A stretch of DNA of 64,000 bases from Coccinella septempunctata (lineage: Eukaryota > Arthropoda > Insecta > Coleoptera > Coccinellidae), in the NCBI RefSeq assembly GCF_907165205.1, contig NC_058189.1, positions 21,078,001 to 21,142,000 on the forward strand, read 5' to 3'. The notes under the pieces were generated by a model. The model was not told the DNA's origin, ran no database searches, and saw nothing but the letters and a program-made list of their open reading frames with translations. A program made the translations under genes and the position numbers. Positions within the stretch are counted from its first letter, which is position 1. Each line of letters starts with the position of its first letter. This document shows, piece after piece, positions 23,001 to 38,000 of this stretch.

Positions 23001-26000
23001 ATGCTATCTTTTTGTTTCAGGGGAGCTTATCCAATGCAGAACGATGTGAAACCTGTGGTGAGACATTAACAGAATGTTCAGGTCATTATGGGTACATTGA
23101 TTTGGAGCTTCCAGTTTTTCATGTTGGTTATTTCAATCATATTCTGAATATACTAAGATGTATATGTAAAAGTTGTGCTTGTGTCCTTCTCGACAGTAGT
23201 CTCAAAAATATTTTCCGAAAAAGGTTTGTATTTTACATTCAAATATGTCTGCTTTTTTATTGAACATACAATTGCATCGAAAGAAATCATTGATAATTAT
23301 TCATGACATCGTGTTGCATTTTCTTAATTATGTTAATCGACAGTACTTCAGACAAAGAACGTACGTGGGTTATAAGTTATGACCAATTGAATAAAAGAGG
23401 TAAATCAATTAATCACCCTGTATCTTCCTAAAAATGAACGATAGATCTATAAAATTTGGGTTATTTAGAAGCACCTTGGTATCCTCTATCTACCCTGAAG
23501 ATTATCCAATTACTCTAATTTATTTAAACACTAGCTGACCCGGCAAACGTTGTTTTGCCATATAAATAATTTCCTAAAAAAATTTAGGGGTGGACTACCC
23601 CTAACATTTAGGGGGATGAAAAATAGATGTTGGCCGATTCTCATAGATACCGGATAAGCACAAAAAATTTCATCAAAATCGGTCAAGCCGTTTCGGAGGA
23701 GTATGGCAACGAAAACTGTGACACGAGAATTTTATATATTAGATTCACTAACTCACTTTCACCACTTTGCACTTTGTAACTTTTCGGGAGTTATCTGTTC
23801 ACTCCGCCCTCTATTTAGAACACTAACTGCCCTAAAGCCCACCGTTCAAATCTTATATATCGATACGCCCAGGTTCGAAATCATTCCAGACTAGCCGTTT
23901 GGATCTTTCGTGATATTCGCATATGTTAAAGTAAAAAAGTGACTGTAGAATGTAATAATCATTTTCTAGGAGGAGTTGAAACAAGCGAGTAATTCAACGT
24001 TATTGAAAATGGCAATTTCTCCATAACTCAAAATATAGAAATGATTGGCCGGTTCTGTTTGTAGGTTTAGAAAAGTTGGACAAAAAGATCTTCAGAATGT
24101 GTCATCCATTTTTTTCTAGCTGCTATAGTTCTTGAGATCCCCTCGGTAGACAACGAATTTTGCAAATTGATATTGTTCGGACTAGAGATATGTATAGTCC
24201 ATTAAAGAATGATTTACATCCCAGTAGGCATTGGAAGTCCAGATGCAGCTTAATATCTGGCCATAAAACATCAATAATTTCAATAGGTTCAATCACAGAA
24301 CTAGAATTCATAAATACAACCTAGAAAAGTATTTGGAAAAAACAATTCAAATTCATAGCATATTAATTAGCATTCAAAATTGATACAATTTGCAATTTGA
24401 TCGATTAAATTAAGAACATGAACAGCAGTACAAAATTTAATTTTTTTTCGGTCAATGCATAGATCACATTTAAAAGATCTATAGATTGTTTATTCACAAT
24501 ACCAATCTGAATTCCACAACACAAAATCCGAACTTATGGGCTATTACCCACTTAAATTCTATTTTCCATAGCCACCCGAGATGTCAATATCTAGTATACC
24601 AATATTGATAACACGCGTTCTATGCTATGGGACTATGGGAAAAAGTGAAGCCAAATTGTTGGCAGGAATTCACTAAAGGCGGAAACACATTATTAAAACG
24701 CGACGCGACCTGATGAAACGTGATGCGTGTTGAGTCGAATCAAATGTATTGTTTTCCATAGACCAGAATCATACTATGAACACCCGACGCGACGCCACGC
24801 GCGTACAATTTACGCGTCAGCTCGCGTTGCGTGTTAATAATGTGTTTTCGCCTGTACACGCATGCGCGAATTAGAAATTGAAAAATGACAATCAAGATAT
24901 TGGTTAGTTTGTTTCAGAGACAAGAGTTTGTCTCTGGCTTGTTTTCATCTTTGACGTTGGATGATTGAATTAATTCGAATGATAGATTATTTCAAATTCT
25001 CAAGTAAAAATTTTAAGCAGCATTTCATATAGGGCGAACCTTCACGAGTGCCTTCGGAATATTAAATTAATCGAGAATGTACCCGTTGCTTTTCAATATC
25101 CAGATAAATCAGAACGAAAAGAGATCAAACCAAATATGTGCATAAAAACTGTTTACCTAATATTATGATTTGTGAAATCGTAAGTGCCGAATTAGAAATG
25201 GTATTGTCCATACTTAGTAAACTCAAGGGTGAAATAAAAACAAGTTCGTTTTATAAGTACATGATGATGATAATGATATATATACATACATACATACATA
25301 CATACAGAAATGTCGGCGAATAAAGAAGTCGATGCGAATCTCTCTCTGCAAGTTATCCCCCAATGTGGATATTGCAGGAAATCTATCGCGAAAAGTAGTG
25401 CGAAGTGTTTTATTTGTCATAAGTCTTTTCATCCAAGTTGTGGATCTAAAAAAAAAAGTGCTGTGGAAATATCTGATAAAATGAGCCCATCACCTATAGG
25501 CGAGACTGCGGCTAAGGACATAAGCGGTGAATCTACTAAGCATGATCTTTTATTCAGGATTATTTTTGAACTAGAGTCAAAAAATAATCTCCTAATGGAA
25601 AATAATTCCCTCTTAAGGTTCAAATTTCAATCACTTGAAAAACAAATTATAAACAAGGAGCAAGAAATAAACGAATTGAAAAAGGAAAAGAAAGTTATCA
25701 GCTTGTCTGATAACGATAAGCAACTTATCGCCTACTAATTCTAAAGGTCTGAGAATCATGCAGCTGAACACTCACCCCGGGTTTCATAAAACTGGATCGG
25801 GGAATCAACGCTTTGAGTAAGCTATGTTTCAATCTCGACTTCGCTAATAAACAGATTTCAATATCGGGAAAAAGAAGTCAATAATGGGTCTTATTAGTGT
25901 TATTATGATAACATAGGGTACGATGTCTATTGACTTTGGTGTTTTATATGTTTTTAGTTCCTGAAGAAGTTCAGAATTGTGAACGAAAGCTAGGAAAACT

Positions 26001-29000
26001 TCAATGAAGAATAACACTAATAAGACCCATTATTGACTTCTTTTTCCCGATATTGAAATCTGTGAATCAACACTTGACGTTAAATTATTTTCAGTCCTCA
26101 TTTTCAGTCATGATTATTCAGAATATCATTCTCGCATCAAATTATGATGTTCATATGTCCATTCAATTATTCGCAATTGCTACTTTTTGAATAGCAGAAA
26201 TGAAAAGGTTTCAATGATTTCGTTTCAGAAATCGAGTGACCGTCAAATCGTTGATCGGACAATCAAATTTTTATGAAACCCGCTGTGAGTGTATTTCAAA
26301 TAAGCTGGAAAGCTTCGAACTGTTATTACTGGACACGAATACTGACGTCTTGAGTGTATCTGAGCATTGGTGTAGTGCGGACAGTATAGACTCAATGGTG
26401 ATTCCGGGTTATATTCGGGCTGATTGCTTTTGCCTCGTCTCCAGGGAGCATGGCGGATCTATACTGTATGCAAGGCAAGATTTAAAGATGAAAAAACTGA
26501 AGGTTTCCAGATTCTCAGAGGAAATGCACATCGAGATCTGTGGTGTTGTGATTTCGGATGGGGGCTCCCGCTTGGGCATAAAAGTGTGTATCGACCTTGT
26601 GCTGGTAACATTGATCTGTTCTTCTCTAGAATATTTAGTGCATTGCAGTTATGTTTCGATACCGTCGATTTTATCTTTCTATTTGGAGATTTTGACATAG
26701 ATCTCTTGAAGACTGATTGTAAAAACTCAAAAATGTTAATTGATCTGCTAGATTGTTTCAAATTGAAGGTTACATCAAAGTATATGCCACCAGAGTTTTC
26801 ACTAACATCAATGGCCATACGAGAATCTCAAAAGTTGATTATATCACTACTAATGTCGATCCACAGGATTACCGAGTCGTTGTTTTTGAGCCAAATATTG
26901 GTGACCATAAGGCCATTTTATTTAATTGAATTTCCTTCCCGAACAAAAGAAAAAATTCGAAACACGCACATTCAGAAATCTGAGCCAGGCCAATCTTGAT
27001 AGTTTCCTAAACTCTCTGTCTGGCCACGGTTTTGATGAACTTTATTGACATAACGACGTTGAGAAACGTTTCGAATCACTCTTGAGCATTGTTCAATATT
27101 TTCTTGAGCGGCACTGTCCTATGAATAAATTAGCTTGAAACCTATCAGTGGGTAGGTGGGTGACACCTGAAATAGTTGAAAGTAAACATAATCTATACAA
27201 CCTCTTTTGGCTTCATAAGAATCTTGGTACTGCAATTACTTATGAAAACTATAAAGTAGCTAAACGTCAACATAAGGCGTTGACAAAATTTTATAGTTCA
27301 GCCATTGATCGCTCAGAAAATAGAAACAAAACCGCGTGGAATATTGTAAATGGTTTGACTGGAAGAACGAATAGTCGCAACGATATATGTATTAACTGCC
27401 TAATATCTTTGCAGAACATTTTTCCACTATTACAAGTTCCAAACTGAGATCTTTGTTATGGTGATGATCTAGCACATTCTCGTACTTGAACACCAATGGT
27501 TAACAGTAATTTCTTCTTCGATCCTATGAATAAATATGAAGTTGAGGAGACAATAAGTTCCCTAAAAAATAAAATAAGCGTCTTATCAATAAATCTATAA
27601 CATCAGCTAATGGTTGTATTCTGCTTTTCATCTGTAAGTTACAAATCTGTAGCGTACGATCGATCTGTCAGTGCCCGATTCACGATTCCGATTCTCATTC
27701 GTAAATAATGCAATTCTGGAAATGTTCCTGTAAGTATCTTCTTTACCGTGTTATTTTCGAACTACTTATCGTAAATAGTTACGGATACCTGTAAGCTACA
27801 GATCAATAAAAACGTCCAGAATTGCAATAATCCTGTAAGCTTATGAAAAGTTAAAGATTGACTTACAGATGAAAGCAGAATACCACCATAAGTTTCCTGA
27901 CATCCTAAAAAAATCTATAGTCATTCCTACATTCAGAAGAGGTGACCCAGCGGAAGTAATAGGATTGTTCGTAGAGTGGTTCACAACGGTTGTGAACAGA
28001 GCAAGCGGAAATGGATTTTCGCTACCCTAAAATGGAATTGCGCTTGCTCTGTACAGTTCACAACCGTTGCAAACCACTCTAGGAACAAACCTTAAGAATT
28101 ACCGCCCGATATCGATTCTGAGCGTGCTTTCCAAGGTGTTTGCTAAAATTGTTCTATATAGAATTATGTGTTCTCTCAATAGATTTAATCTCAATCAGCA
28201 GCTGTCGATTTCTTTGAATCAGTATATGAATGCCAAGATAAAAACCTATTCGTAGCTGGTCTATTCTTAGACCTATCTTCTGCTTTCGATTCACTCTCTT
28301 TCGAATTCATTATTGAAAAGTGTTACAATCTGGGTTTCAGAGGTGTGTTTCTGAATTGGCTCCGCAGTTTTCTCGTTGGAAGAACTATGACGGTAAAAAT
28401 AGGCGATAACTATTCTGGATCTCATCACATTGACCTTGGTGTCTCTCAGGGTTCTGTGCTGGGACTCCTTCTTTTCATACTGTTTATTAATGATTTGCCT
28501 GGGTACTTAGCCTGCTTATTACTTATTCTATTTGCTGACGATACTTCCGTAGTTGTTTCTGCTAACAGTTTCGGGGAACTTCTACGGAACTGTGAACGTA
28601 TTTTCGAGAATTTTTGAACTGGTGTCGTTCCAACCGACTAATGGTGAACGTAGATAAGACAGTGTGTATCAACTTTTGTTTGAAGAATAATAAAATACTG
28701 AGCTCCAGAGTAAACTCTATCATGACTGCTGAGTCAACTAAGTTTCTAGGTCTCTATGTGGATAAAAACTTAAGGGTTGTGTTCGGAATCAACGTCGAAC
28801 GTTGCCCAACGCGCTCTTTAACGAGACTTGACGATCCGACAACCAATAGAATAGTTTCAGACGTCGGACGCACAACGGGCGATGATTCCGAACGCTACCA
28901 AGATGGACTAATCACATTGATGCGTTTTGTAAGAAATTGAACAGCTCCTTCTTTGCAATCAATAAAATGGTTTGCCCTTGCACTCTCTATTAAATGTATA

Positions 29001-32000
29001 TTATAGCCTTGTATATAGCCATTTATCCTATAACATCTTGCTATGGGGATATTTTTCTGACCTCTCCAGAGTATTTATAGCACCAAAGCGTGTCATTCGT
29101 GCAATATTCAACCTCCATTCTCTGAATTCTTGTAAACCGGTATTTATTGAAAGGAACATCTTAGCATTACCTTGCATTTATATTTTTAAATGTTCGCTCT
29201 ATGCTAAGGAAAATGAGAGTAGATGGTTAAAATTATCAGATCATCACAAGTATCACACAAGGAACCTTGATTCATTCTCATTTCCGAAGCATAGAACTCA
29301 CATATTTGAATGTAATCCTTCTTATAAAAGCATGAAATTATATAATCATCTACCACCTCCTTTGAAACAATTAAATTCCAAAATGTTCAAGAAAAAAGTC
29401 AAGAACCTTCTTATGGAAAAATGTTATTACTCTGTACAAGAATATTTGTGCGACACCATAGTTGCTTAGTTTTTAAACTGACTCGTCCTATACACTATAC
29501 AGTGTCTCAATGGATTGAATAAATTTTATTATTATTTATTATTATTTTATTACTGTTTCATACAAGACAATATTGCGTGTACGTGTACACAGCATATAAA
29601 ACTCATCATAGATAAACTTTCTACTTATTAACTAATGGGTTGTTACCAACTAAAATTCGATTTTCCATATCCACCCGAGATGTAATAATTCTTGAATGGA
29701 ATATACATTATTTTTCTCTTTCAATAAAAATTTATATTTGTGAAACTTAGAAATAATTCAGTTGATATTTCAGATTTCAAAATCCAGGATTGAGTTATAT
29801 GGGTAGGAAAAATCTGCGAAAGAAAGTATTAGTCCTGTGCAAGAAGGTAAGAAAGTGTCCAAATTGTTCGAAAATAAATGGTACTGTCAAAAAAGCCACT
29901 GCTGCTAAAGGAGGAGCTGGCGGATCCGTTCTGAAAATTGTGCATGAAATCAGCAAGGGGAATGAAAGAAATGAATTTGTGCTGCAAGAAATGGGTAGGT
30001 AGATTTAAATAAATTTTATTTAATTTATACAGGACATGAAAGATATTGAAATAATTTCAAACTGTCTCATATTACTCAAGAATCCGTAAGAAGTGAAAAG
30101 AATGGTTAAAATTTGTAACCTTTTTTTATTTCACTTCACGAAATTTCGCATAAAGTGTGTCCAACTGAGACGGAAGATGTAGATCAACCCATCTCTTTCT
30201 AATGGTTCGGCAACCAATCGCATATCCGCATCAGACTTCGGACGCAGCAGTCGTCTCACTTGAACGCCCCGGGTCATTTTTGTTTACATCAGCCATATTT
30301 TGGCGATTAAGCGTCTTAATCGATGTCTTAAAGCGTCTTTAAGCGTGACGTCATTAATTTTGTTGTCGCAAAAATAGAATATCGCTTATGGTTGAGTCAT
30401 CTGTCGTTGTCATTAGACAGCGAATCGAATTGTGAATTTTTCAATTTCTGTTCTTTAGCTATTATTCGAAAAATATTCATTTATTCTAAATGATGATGCA
30501 GAAACTGCATTATTGGCAGTAAAAGCAATCTTCCCTAGTAGGAATTCAAATCAATTCGATATAAACAACATATTCTCCCTTCTTCCTCTTTCCGCTTAAG
30601 ACGACACAGGCGCTCTCCAGAGACCGCCAGGTTCCGCTTAAAGCGTCTTAAAGACTGACGTCATGACTTATTCGCTCGAATAGCACCGCTTGAAGACGCT
30701 TTACGCGTCTTAATCGCGAAAATATGGCTATCGTTACAAACCAATTGACAGAGCGCAGAGAGAGATAGATTGCTCTACATCTTCCCTTTCAGTCTTCCTC
30801 AGTTTGCCTGCATCGAGATGCCATTCCAGTTCTTTTAGAGTTCAATGGTGACGATCGACTAATCCTACGTGTATGTGAATGCACCGTCGCGTCGGTACAC
30901 TGCGGCATATCGGTACAAGCCAACGGTGCATCCACACACCGGCATTGCCGAGCCTTGCCGATCGGCACACTGCGGCTTAATGTGGATGCAGCTTTACTAG
31001 ATTAGAAGTATAATTTTGTATAATTGCCAAATTTTTTTTTCAGCAAGAATAAAACGTTGTGTTGCATCAAATCCTAATCTACAAAATTGCGTAGTAGATT
31101 CACTCACTGAAAATTTAACACCTATTGATGTGCTAGCCTTATTCAAAAGAATTCCAGAACAAGATGTATGGTTATTAGCCATGAAATTCGAAAGGTAAAA
31201 CAAACAGTTTGAATAGAAAATATTACTTGCAATATCATAACATTCTGCTGATTATTCCAGGTAGTGGATATTTAGATCATTTTCGGAGAAGCGTTCATAA
31301 AGGCGCTTATAACTGTCGGGTATTGGGCAAATACATGTATATTGGAGACGGTTTACAGCCTCATTCTTTCCCAAGTGCATCCAAAGTCGTACAGAGAAAT
31401 ACAAAAGATATTTTCATGAAATTTATTTTCAGCATGTTATCCAAGATGACGAGAAAATCTAACATATTTTCAAGTTTCTGCCACTTCCAGTTGTAACGAC
31501 AGTGGCAATTTTTTGATGGCATGCCCATTTAATTATCACATTTCGGATTTTCCATCCAGTTTTGATGTTACTTATTTTTATTGCGACTTCTCAGATATTC
31601 CGAAGCTTTCCAAAGATTTTGAGCTTTTAGACAAATATTTTCGTTTCAGATTGATTACAAAGATTTTCAGCATTTATTATTGATGTCATGTTGTACGTTT
31701 TTCACTCTTATTTTGATGACAAAATTTAGAGTGTATGCATAAAAAAAATGCCGAATTTTTATTTGAGTTTTTGTCAAAAACTTTCTCTTTACCGAATTGA
31801 TTGATAGATTAATAATATAATAATAGCACTGTGCTATATTTTCATAAATAGCAGTGTTTTTATGATTATAATCTCTCAATAATTTTTTCTATTAATAGCC
31901 GAATACGTAAATGAATTTCTAACACGTTGATTGTAGTCCTCTTTAACAGGTAGGAATAGGAAGGTTGCATCTAGGTACCGTATCCAAATGACACAGTCCA

Positions 32001-35000
32001 AAAAATTTCATTTTCTTGAACCCACATCACCATTGCTTCACAAAACTGTGCCCCTCTCATGAAATAAGTTTCTTTCTAATGTTGTCTTAAATTTAAATTT
32101 TTTATAAATAATATTCTTTATTTACTTCCACTCTGTTCAAAATCAGAAAAAAATCTTATATGTAATACGTCAAGAAATGCAATACTGTGTAATTTGTGAG
32201 CTCGCGCGATACACGAAATTAGGCATTTCGTAACTGATTACATTAAAAGCTATTTCAAAGTAACATGAAAAGTATCACCTCCATTCATCATTGATCTAAT
32301 GGAACATTTTTTCAGGTCTAAACCGGAAGACTTAATTCTAACACGCATGTTGGTTCCTCCAATAGCGATCAGACCATCTGTCATCTCCGAGCTGAAAGCA
32401 GGAACGTAAGTAACAAACTTCTGTTATATTATTATTGCAAAATTTTAATTTTTGATATTATGGTTTCAGTTTGTCCAGTTACCAAGTTATTCGCATGTAA
32501 AAAGTTTCATAAAAGCATGGATCCGCAAATGAGCCGTTTTGGAGATATATTAGCGATTTTCGGTTTTCAAATTATTAACCACTAGCACAACCAAATCCGA
32601 TAAATTACAGATGATATTCGATTTATTTTTGTCATCTAGTGTTTTACAGAAGATGTTCTATATGATCAACATTTCCATTTCAATGCAGGCAGTACATCGT
32701 CGCATGAAGGAATTACGTGCCCTTTCGAAAAGACCTGTTTGTGTTCAGATCGTTCCTCAGGATATGTTATTCACTGACGTTGCATACACTAAACATTTCA
32801 AATAACCCCTAATACAAAAAAGTCCGAATGATTCAAATCGAATTTGGTTGCGCTAGAGGTTAATTTTAAAACCGAAAATCGCTTATATCTTGAAAATTGC
32901 TTATTGGCGGACCCAAAATATTTATATATTTTGAGGTCTATAATCAGCTAGCACAATATTGAAACTTTGTTTTTTAATACCCGGTATAAGGGGCGCATCG
33001 CATGGATTTTTGGAAATTCTGTCTTTGTGTAGAGTTTTTATGGAATCACTGACAAGCGCACAACATAAGTACTTAATAAGGATAAATTCAGATGCATACC
33101 ACCCGACGATATGAATATCGACGAGTGTTACGATCTGAACTGAACTAGCCAATTTGCCATCGTCAAGGCCCAAATGGAGTACGCTCCACCTGGTATGCAT
33201 CTGAATTTATCCTTATTATTTTATTCATTGCCTCCCCGTTTAGGCGTGAGCATTCTTCCTTATAAATACTTGAGCTGTTTTTTGGCGTTGAACTATGTTT
33301 ATGTTTATATTTTCAAATAATATTCTGTGTGACGTCACTAGTTCTATCTTCGCCAAAATGAATAGTTTTGAAAGGTTCTTCTCTTTCTCCTTTTTCCTTT
33401 AACAATGTTCAATGGCAATTAAAATACTCAATCGAATTTTATAGACAGGGTGAGTCAAAAATGTGTACCGAGCTTTCTGGGGGTGATAGTACATTGAAAA
33501 ATAAGTATGGTTTGATAAATAAACTCATAGCTAAAAATACATAAGGGAAATATAGACCATTCAAGAATGATTGACATCCCAGTAGGTCTTGAAAGTCCAG
33601 ACGCAGCTTAATATCTGATCACAAAATATCTTCAATAATTTCTGTACTTTCCTCACAGAACAGGAATATATAAATATAACCTGAACAAGTATTTGGAAAA
33701 AAGGAATATTCGAATTCAGAGCATATTATTCAGCATTCAAAATTTAACACTCCAGTACTCGCGCGGGGTACTACAATACCCCAGGCTCCACGTATTGCTT
33801 ATGTATCTATCGGACGCGCGAGTACTGGAGTGTTAAAGACTTATGTTTCCAATTTGTACGGTTAAATTAAGGACATAAATAGCAATACAAAATTCATATT
33901 ATCTTCGGTCAGTGCATAGATTCATACAGGATAGGACTATAGATCAATGTTTATTCACAATACCAACCTGAATTTCCCAAAACAAAATCTCAACTTATGA
34001 GCTATTACCAACTTAAATTCGATTTTCCATAGCCACACCAGATGTCAATCATTCTTGAATGGACTATACATATATGCACGATATTTCAATCTGGTGGCAT
34101 TCACCGTTTAGAAGTTTCGCGGAGAAGTTTTTTTTAATTTTATCAACTTTGGAAGGATATATCTCCCTTGATTATGCATTTTGGACCAGGAGTTTATTCA
34201 TCAAACTATACTTATTTTCCAATGTACTATCACCCCCAGAAAGCACACATTTTTGACTCACCTGTATATTCTGTAAAGAGAACTTTTTTTTAGTGGACTA
34301 AATAATAGTAGAAGTAACGATGGTTAGATATGAAGAACTGAAACAATTAAAAAATTCAAGAAAGAAAATGATTCATTTGCTATTCCATTTTCATTTTTCT
34401 AATTTAATGTTTGAACATGAAAGAAAAAACTGAAAACTTTAATAGTGGAAATTTCATTACGAAAAAAGCAATCATATATATTATTCAGAAGGGGGTAATT
34501 TCTCTTCCTCAATAAAACTAGATCTGAATATAATTTTTCAATGTTATCCATAGAAAATATTTGGGGTAGATCTGCTAACGGCCCACAACTACGTTTTGTT
34601 GAATTAAAAACTAATTTTGTTCAGGTGGAAAAGGCTACAACAATAGTAAGAACGATACTACATATTGTAGTCATTTGCTTGTAGGAAGATCAATTTTTTT
34701 AAACCAAGATTTTTTACTTAAAGAGAAGGGATCATGGTTTAAAGAAATTTGCCTTATCTTTGACTAATCTGGATCCATTCCTCATTCCATAATTTCCATA
34801 TTTTGTCTTTCAAAATAGGTGAAAGGTCTTAAGGATTAGCTGGAATATCTCTATGAGAGCAGCCCAACTTGGCGAGATGATCAGCTTTCTCATTTCCATT
34901 AATGTTATAGTGACTCGTAAGCAGTGGCGGCTCGTAACTTGTTGAAGGGGCAGAGTTGCAGAGTAGCTAGTTTTTCGTCTTGAAAAGTTCTTATATTTTG

Positions 35001-38000
35001 TAAAAAGATCCACTTATCCCATCCTCTAAAAAGCGCGGTCATAAATCAACTATGTTTTATTGAAATGACATTGAATTCCCCTCACAGATAACAGAGTAGA
35101 AGAATAGTAGGTACTTTTTCGACAGTGTTGAAATATCTGCAGGTTTGTTTTTACAGCGAAAATCGAAGGGTAAATCACAAATATTTATTTATTATAGCCG
35201 AGAAAATGGTTCAGTTCATTTTTTGATCTCGTTGAACGATCGATATTGAAGATTATTATGGTTGATATCTGTGATCGATATCAACGCAGAACAAAATAAA
35301 ACGAAAGAGTATCATTGGACTTTCTTTGGTAGAACAAGGATAGAATGAAGCAATTGACATATCCCATGCCGCTGATTTGAAAAAATGTTGACGCTCGCAA
35401 AAAATGACAAGTGCACACACCAGTGGTTTATGGCCATTTGCACCGTTTCATTAAATGACATTAATTCCTTAAACATCCTTTTTTTCCATAGAGATTCTAT
35501 GCTTGAACGTCGTTTTAGAGCTTAAGCTTCGTTCAATCAAACGGTGCATACGGCCATAAGACATCTTAGTAAACATCTCCGTGCAGTCAATTTAGAATAG
35601 GGAATTCTAGAAGAATCATTTAGTTCGATTAATAACGTATTGGGTCGCCAATTCAAGCATAATTTTAGGATAGCTATGCCAATTCTCTTTCATCATGTAG
35701 ATGTCAGACCAGCAGTGGTACCACGATCGATCGACAACTTATCGATGTCGAATTTGATGAGGCGTTTTCGGCAATCTAATTACACCCGACAGTTTTCGTG
35801 TTAACAAGATGTTCATAAAGAGAATACTGGTCATCTTTGGTACAAATTTTCAACTATTCGACTTGAAGATAAGGCAAGAAAAAAGGAGAAAAACAGGATT
35901 ATTGTCGAATCGTGCGTTTGTCGTGAGCTTGTGGTTTACGGGGGTATATTTTTATAGGCGCTTAACATCTCAAAGGGTCGTGAATGAACAAAATAAACGT
36001 CCCGTCTGACATTTACCCTATTCATATCACTTATGAGTGTACGAAAGGCTCATAAACACCTAGGAGTACAGGGGACTCGATGAGCCATCGAGTCGGTTCT
36101 AAAATTTCGGCGTTACATACCGATACGAATGACATTGAAACATATTACATTACAGTGTTGATGCAGCCCACTAACAAATATCATTCAACAAATATGACAA
36201 GTTGGCAAGCTCTCACGTTAATTGAACGTGATTTTCTTATATGCGCAACTCAATACGCAGATCGCGCATTAGCCTATCAGTTTACGAAAATTAACCTTAA
36301 CTTGTGTCAAAACACATAGTTTGTTTTATTCATTCATTTTAGGATTAGTGATTTATAATTATAACAGAAGTTTATATGGAAAAGACAGTTCATTTGTTAT
36401 AATAATAGGAAGTAAGGTTAATTGTTAATTTAGTCTGAATAAATGGTAAAATTTTTTCTATTTATTACTTAATAATTGTTACGTGGTAAGTGTTACTTGA
36501 TGCTGCATAAATCCATACTTAAACCCAAGGGCGACTGACTCAATTATACATTTCTTCGTGAAACGTTTCGGTCAAAAACGCGCCGTCTAGCATTACCCTG
36601 AAAATCATATTCATATCCTATTTCAATTTCCAAAAACTTATCGTGTAATATATTATTTTCAGCCATGAATGAAGTTATAATTTTATTCGATTAATATAAG
36701 TTCCATTACCTATTGATCATAACTACATATATTTCTGCATTTACGGCCAAAGTCACCAAAGAAGTTACACTTCTATCGTGTGGCTTTCCACGCACCAACT
36801 TAGTTATTTCTTGAGAATAGTGCTATCACTATTACTATCTATAACTATCTATATCTTCTAACGCAAGCAGACGTGCGCAATAGCTCTTCATAAAATTGAG
36901 GATTTCAGTGCTTAATATTCGAAAATTTATATTAAAAAAACAACTAAAGTGATTATAAGTGATTAGTACATACGCACAAGTTGAAAAATTTCGTGAATTT
37001 TTGAGAGTGATAACTAAATCGAAATTTATTGTTGCGATATCTCAGACTGCAAGGTGTTACAGTGTTGCCAACATGGCTGAATTGTGCAAAAATTGTCAGA
37101 AGGGAGTGGCTGACGAAGACGAAGCAGTATTTTGTAATGGATGCGATACTTGGATGCATCGTCTTTGTATAAATATGTCGCAGAGGACCTACGTACGAAT
37201 TAGCAAGTCTTCCGAAGAATGGTTTTGTGACCCATGCATTCAGCAGCAACCGAACAAAACAGCTAAAAGGAACAAAAATAAGACAACAACACAAGGTATA
37301 GGTCAAAGTAAAGAATATACGTTGGCTGATGTAATGTCCAAGTTGGATGATATGGACAAGAAATACAATGCACTCTTCATAAAGTACAATGAGCAGATCG
37401 AAATTAATAAATCTCTTCAGTTAGAAGTGGCTGAAATAAAGAAGATACTTAATGAACGAGAACAAAGAGATTTGGAGAGTACTCTCATAGTTCACGGCGT
37501 ACCCAGGGAGAATGATGAAAATGTTCAAGATATCGTCGAGAACCTGGTAACAAAATTAGAGGTGGAAATTCAGGGAAAAGTTCTGAGCGCCTATAGAGTT
37601 GGAAAAACTACTGGAAGAGCGGCACCGATCCGAATTAGTATGGAAAACAAGTCAGATAAGATAAATATGATTAAAAGCTGTAATAAAATCAAACTTACGG
37701 CAAAAGCTCTAGGATACAAATCAGATGAAAAAATATTCCTGAACCATGATTTGACTAAGGCCAATCGACAACTTTACAAGGAAGCTCGTGATTTCAAATA
37801 CCAGAACGGATATAAATATCTGTGGATTAAGGAAGGTAATATTTTTCTTCGAAAGGATGATAACTCTAAAATACTACTGGTTCGAGATTCAAATGATCTG
37901 GAAAACTAATACAGAACCCTAAACTAAAAATTATATATATGAACTCACAAAGCGTGAGGAATAAATGGGACGAAATAACTTGCTTTGTGAAGTGCTATTA

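Larger units (their letters stand above)
17548..23020. other. POLR3A intron 2, 5.5 kb of repeats
   Basis: Contains a LINE C-terminal fragment (about 17730-18190, minus), a tRNA-like SINE candidate (about 19300-19500), two TAA-duplication MITEs (19511-19870; 19952-20142), imperfect tandem repeats (about 20150-20970) and a TIR element (22254-22384). Segments at about 21040-21085, 21300-21345 and 22120-22175 share an AAAGAAAACGAGA-type motif and belong to one repeat family. The remainder is AT-rich sequence without recognisable content. Confidence 0.6.
25310..29530 (+). mobile_element. Decayed CR1/Jockey-superfamily LINE with PHD-like ORF1
   Basis: ORF1 at 25310-25738 has CGYCRKSIAKSSAKCFICHK followed by SFHPSCGSK (partial PHD/zinc motif) and a coiled-coil tail (LEKQIINKEQEINELKKEKK). 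ORF2 pieces include CISNKLESFELLLLDTNTDV and SEHWC (endonuclease), FLFGDFDIDLL, NYRPISILSVLSKVFAKIVL, LFLDLSSAFDSLSFEF, GVSQGSVLGLLLFILFINDL, FADDTSVVV and WCRSNRLMVNVDKTVCINF. The C-terminal part reaches 29469. It ends in an ATT-rich tail at about 29520-29560. Stops and frameshifts are frequent. Four non-autonomous elements interrupt it. It lies in POLR3A intron 3, sense to the gene. Confidence 0.85.
33445..34268. mobile_element. Palindromic element (ACAGGGTGAGTCAAAAATGTG) with nested insertions
   Basis: AGGGTGAGTCAAAAATGTG and the following CTTTCTGGGGGTGATAGTAC are inverted at 34215-34265. Inside lies an element with TATAGACCATTCAAGAATGA ends (33550-34072), and inside that a TTAA-bounded micro-element (33748-33832): three nested layers. 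Confidence 0.7.

Noticed and set aside
36080..36319. 79-codon plus-strand frame before the intact LINE
   Set aside because: No similarity recognised, no splice context and no neighbouring coding signal; left unannotated.
36953..37306. Minus-strand frame overlapping LINE ORF1
   Set aside because: Shadow of the PHD-containing ORF1.
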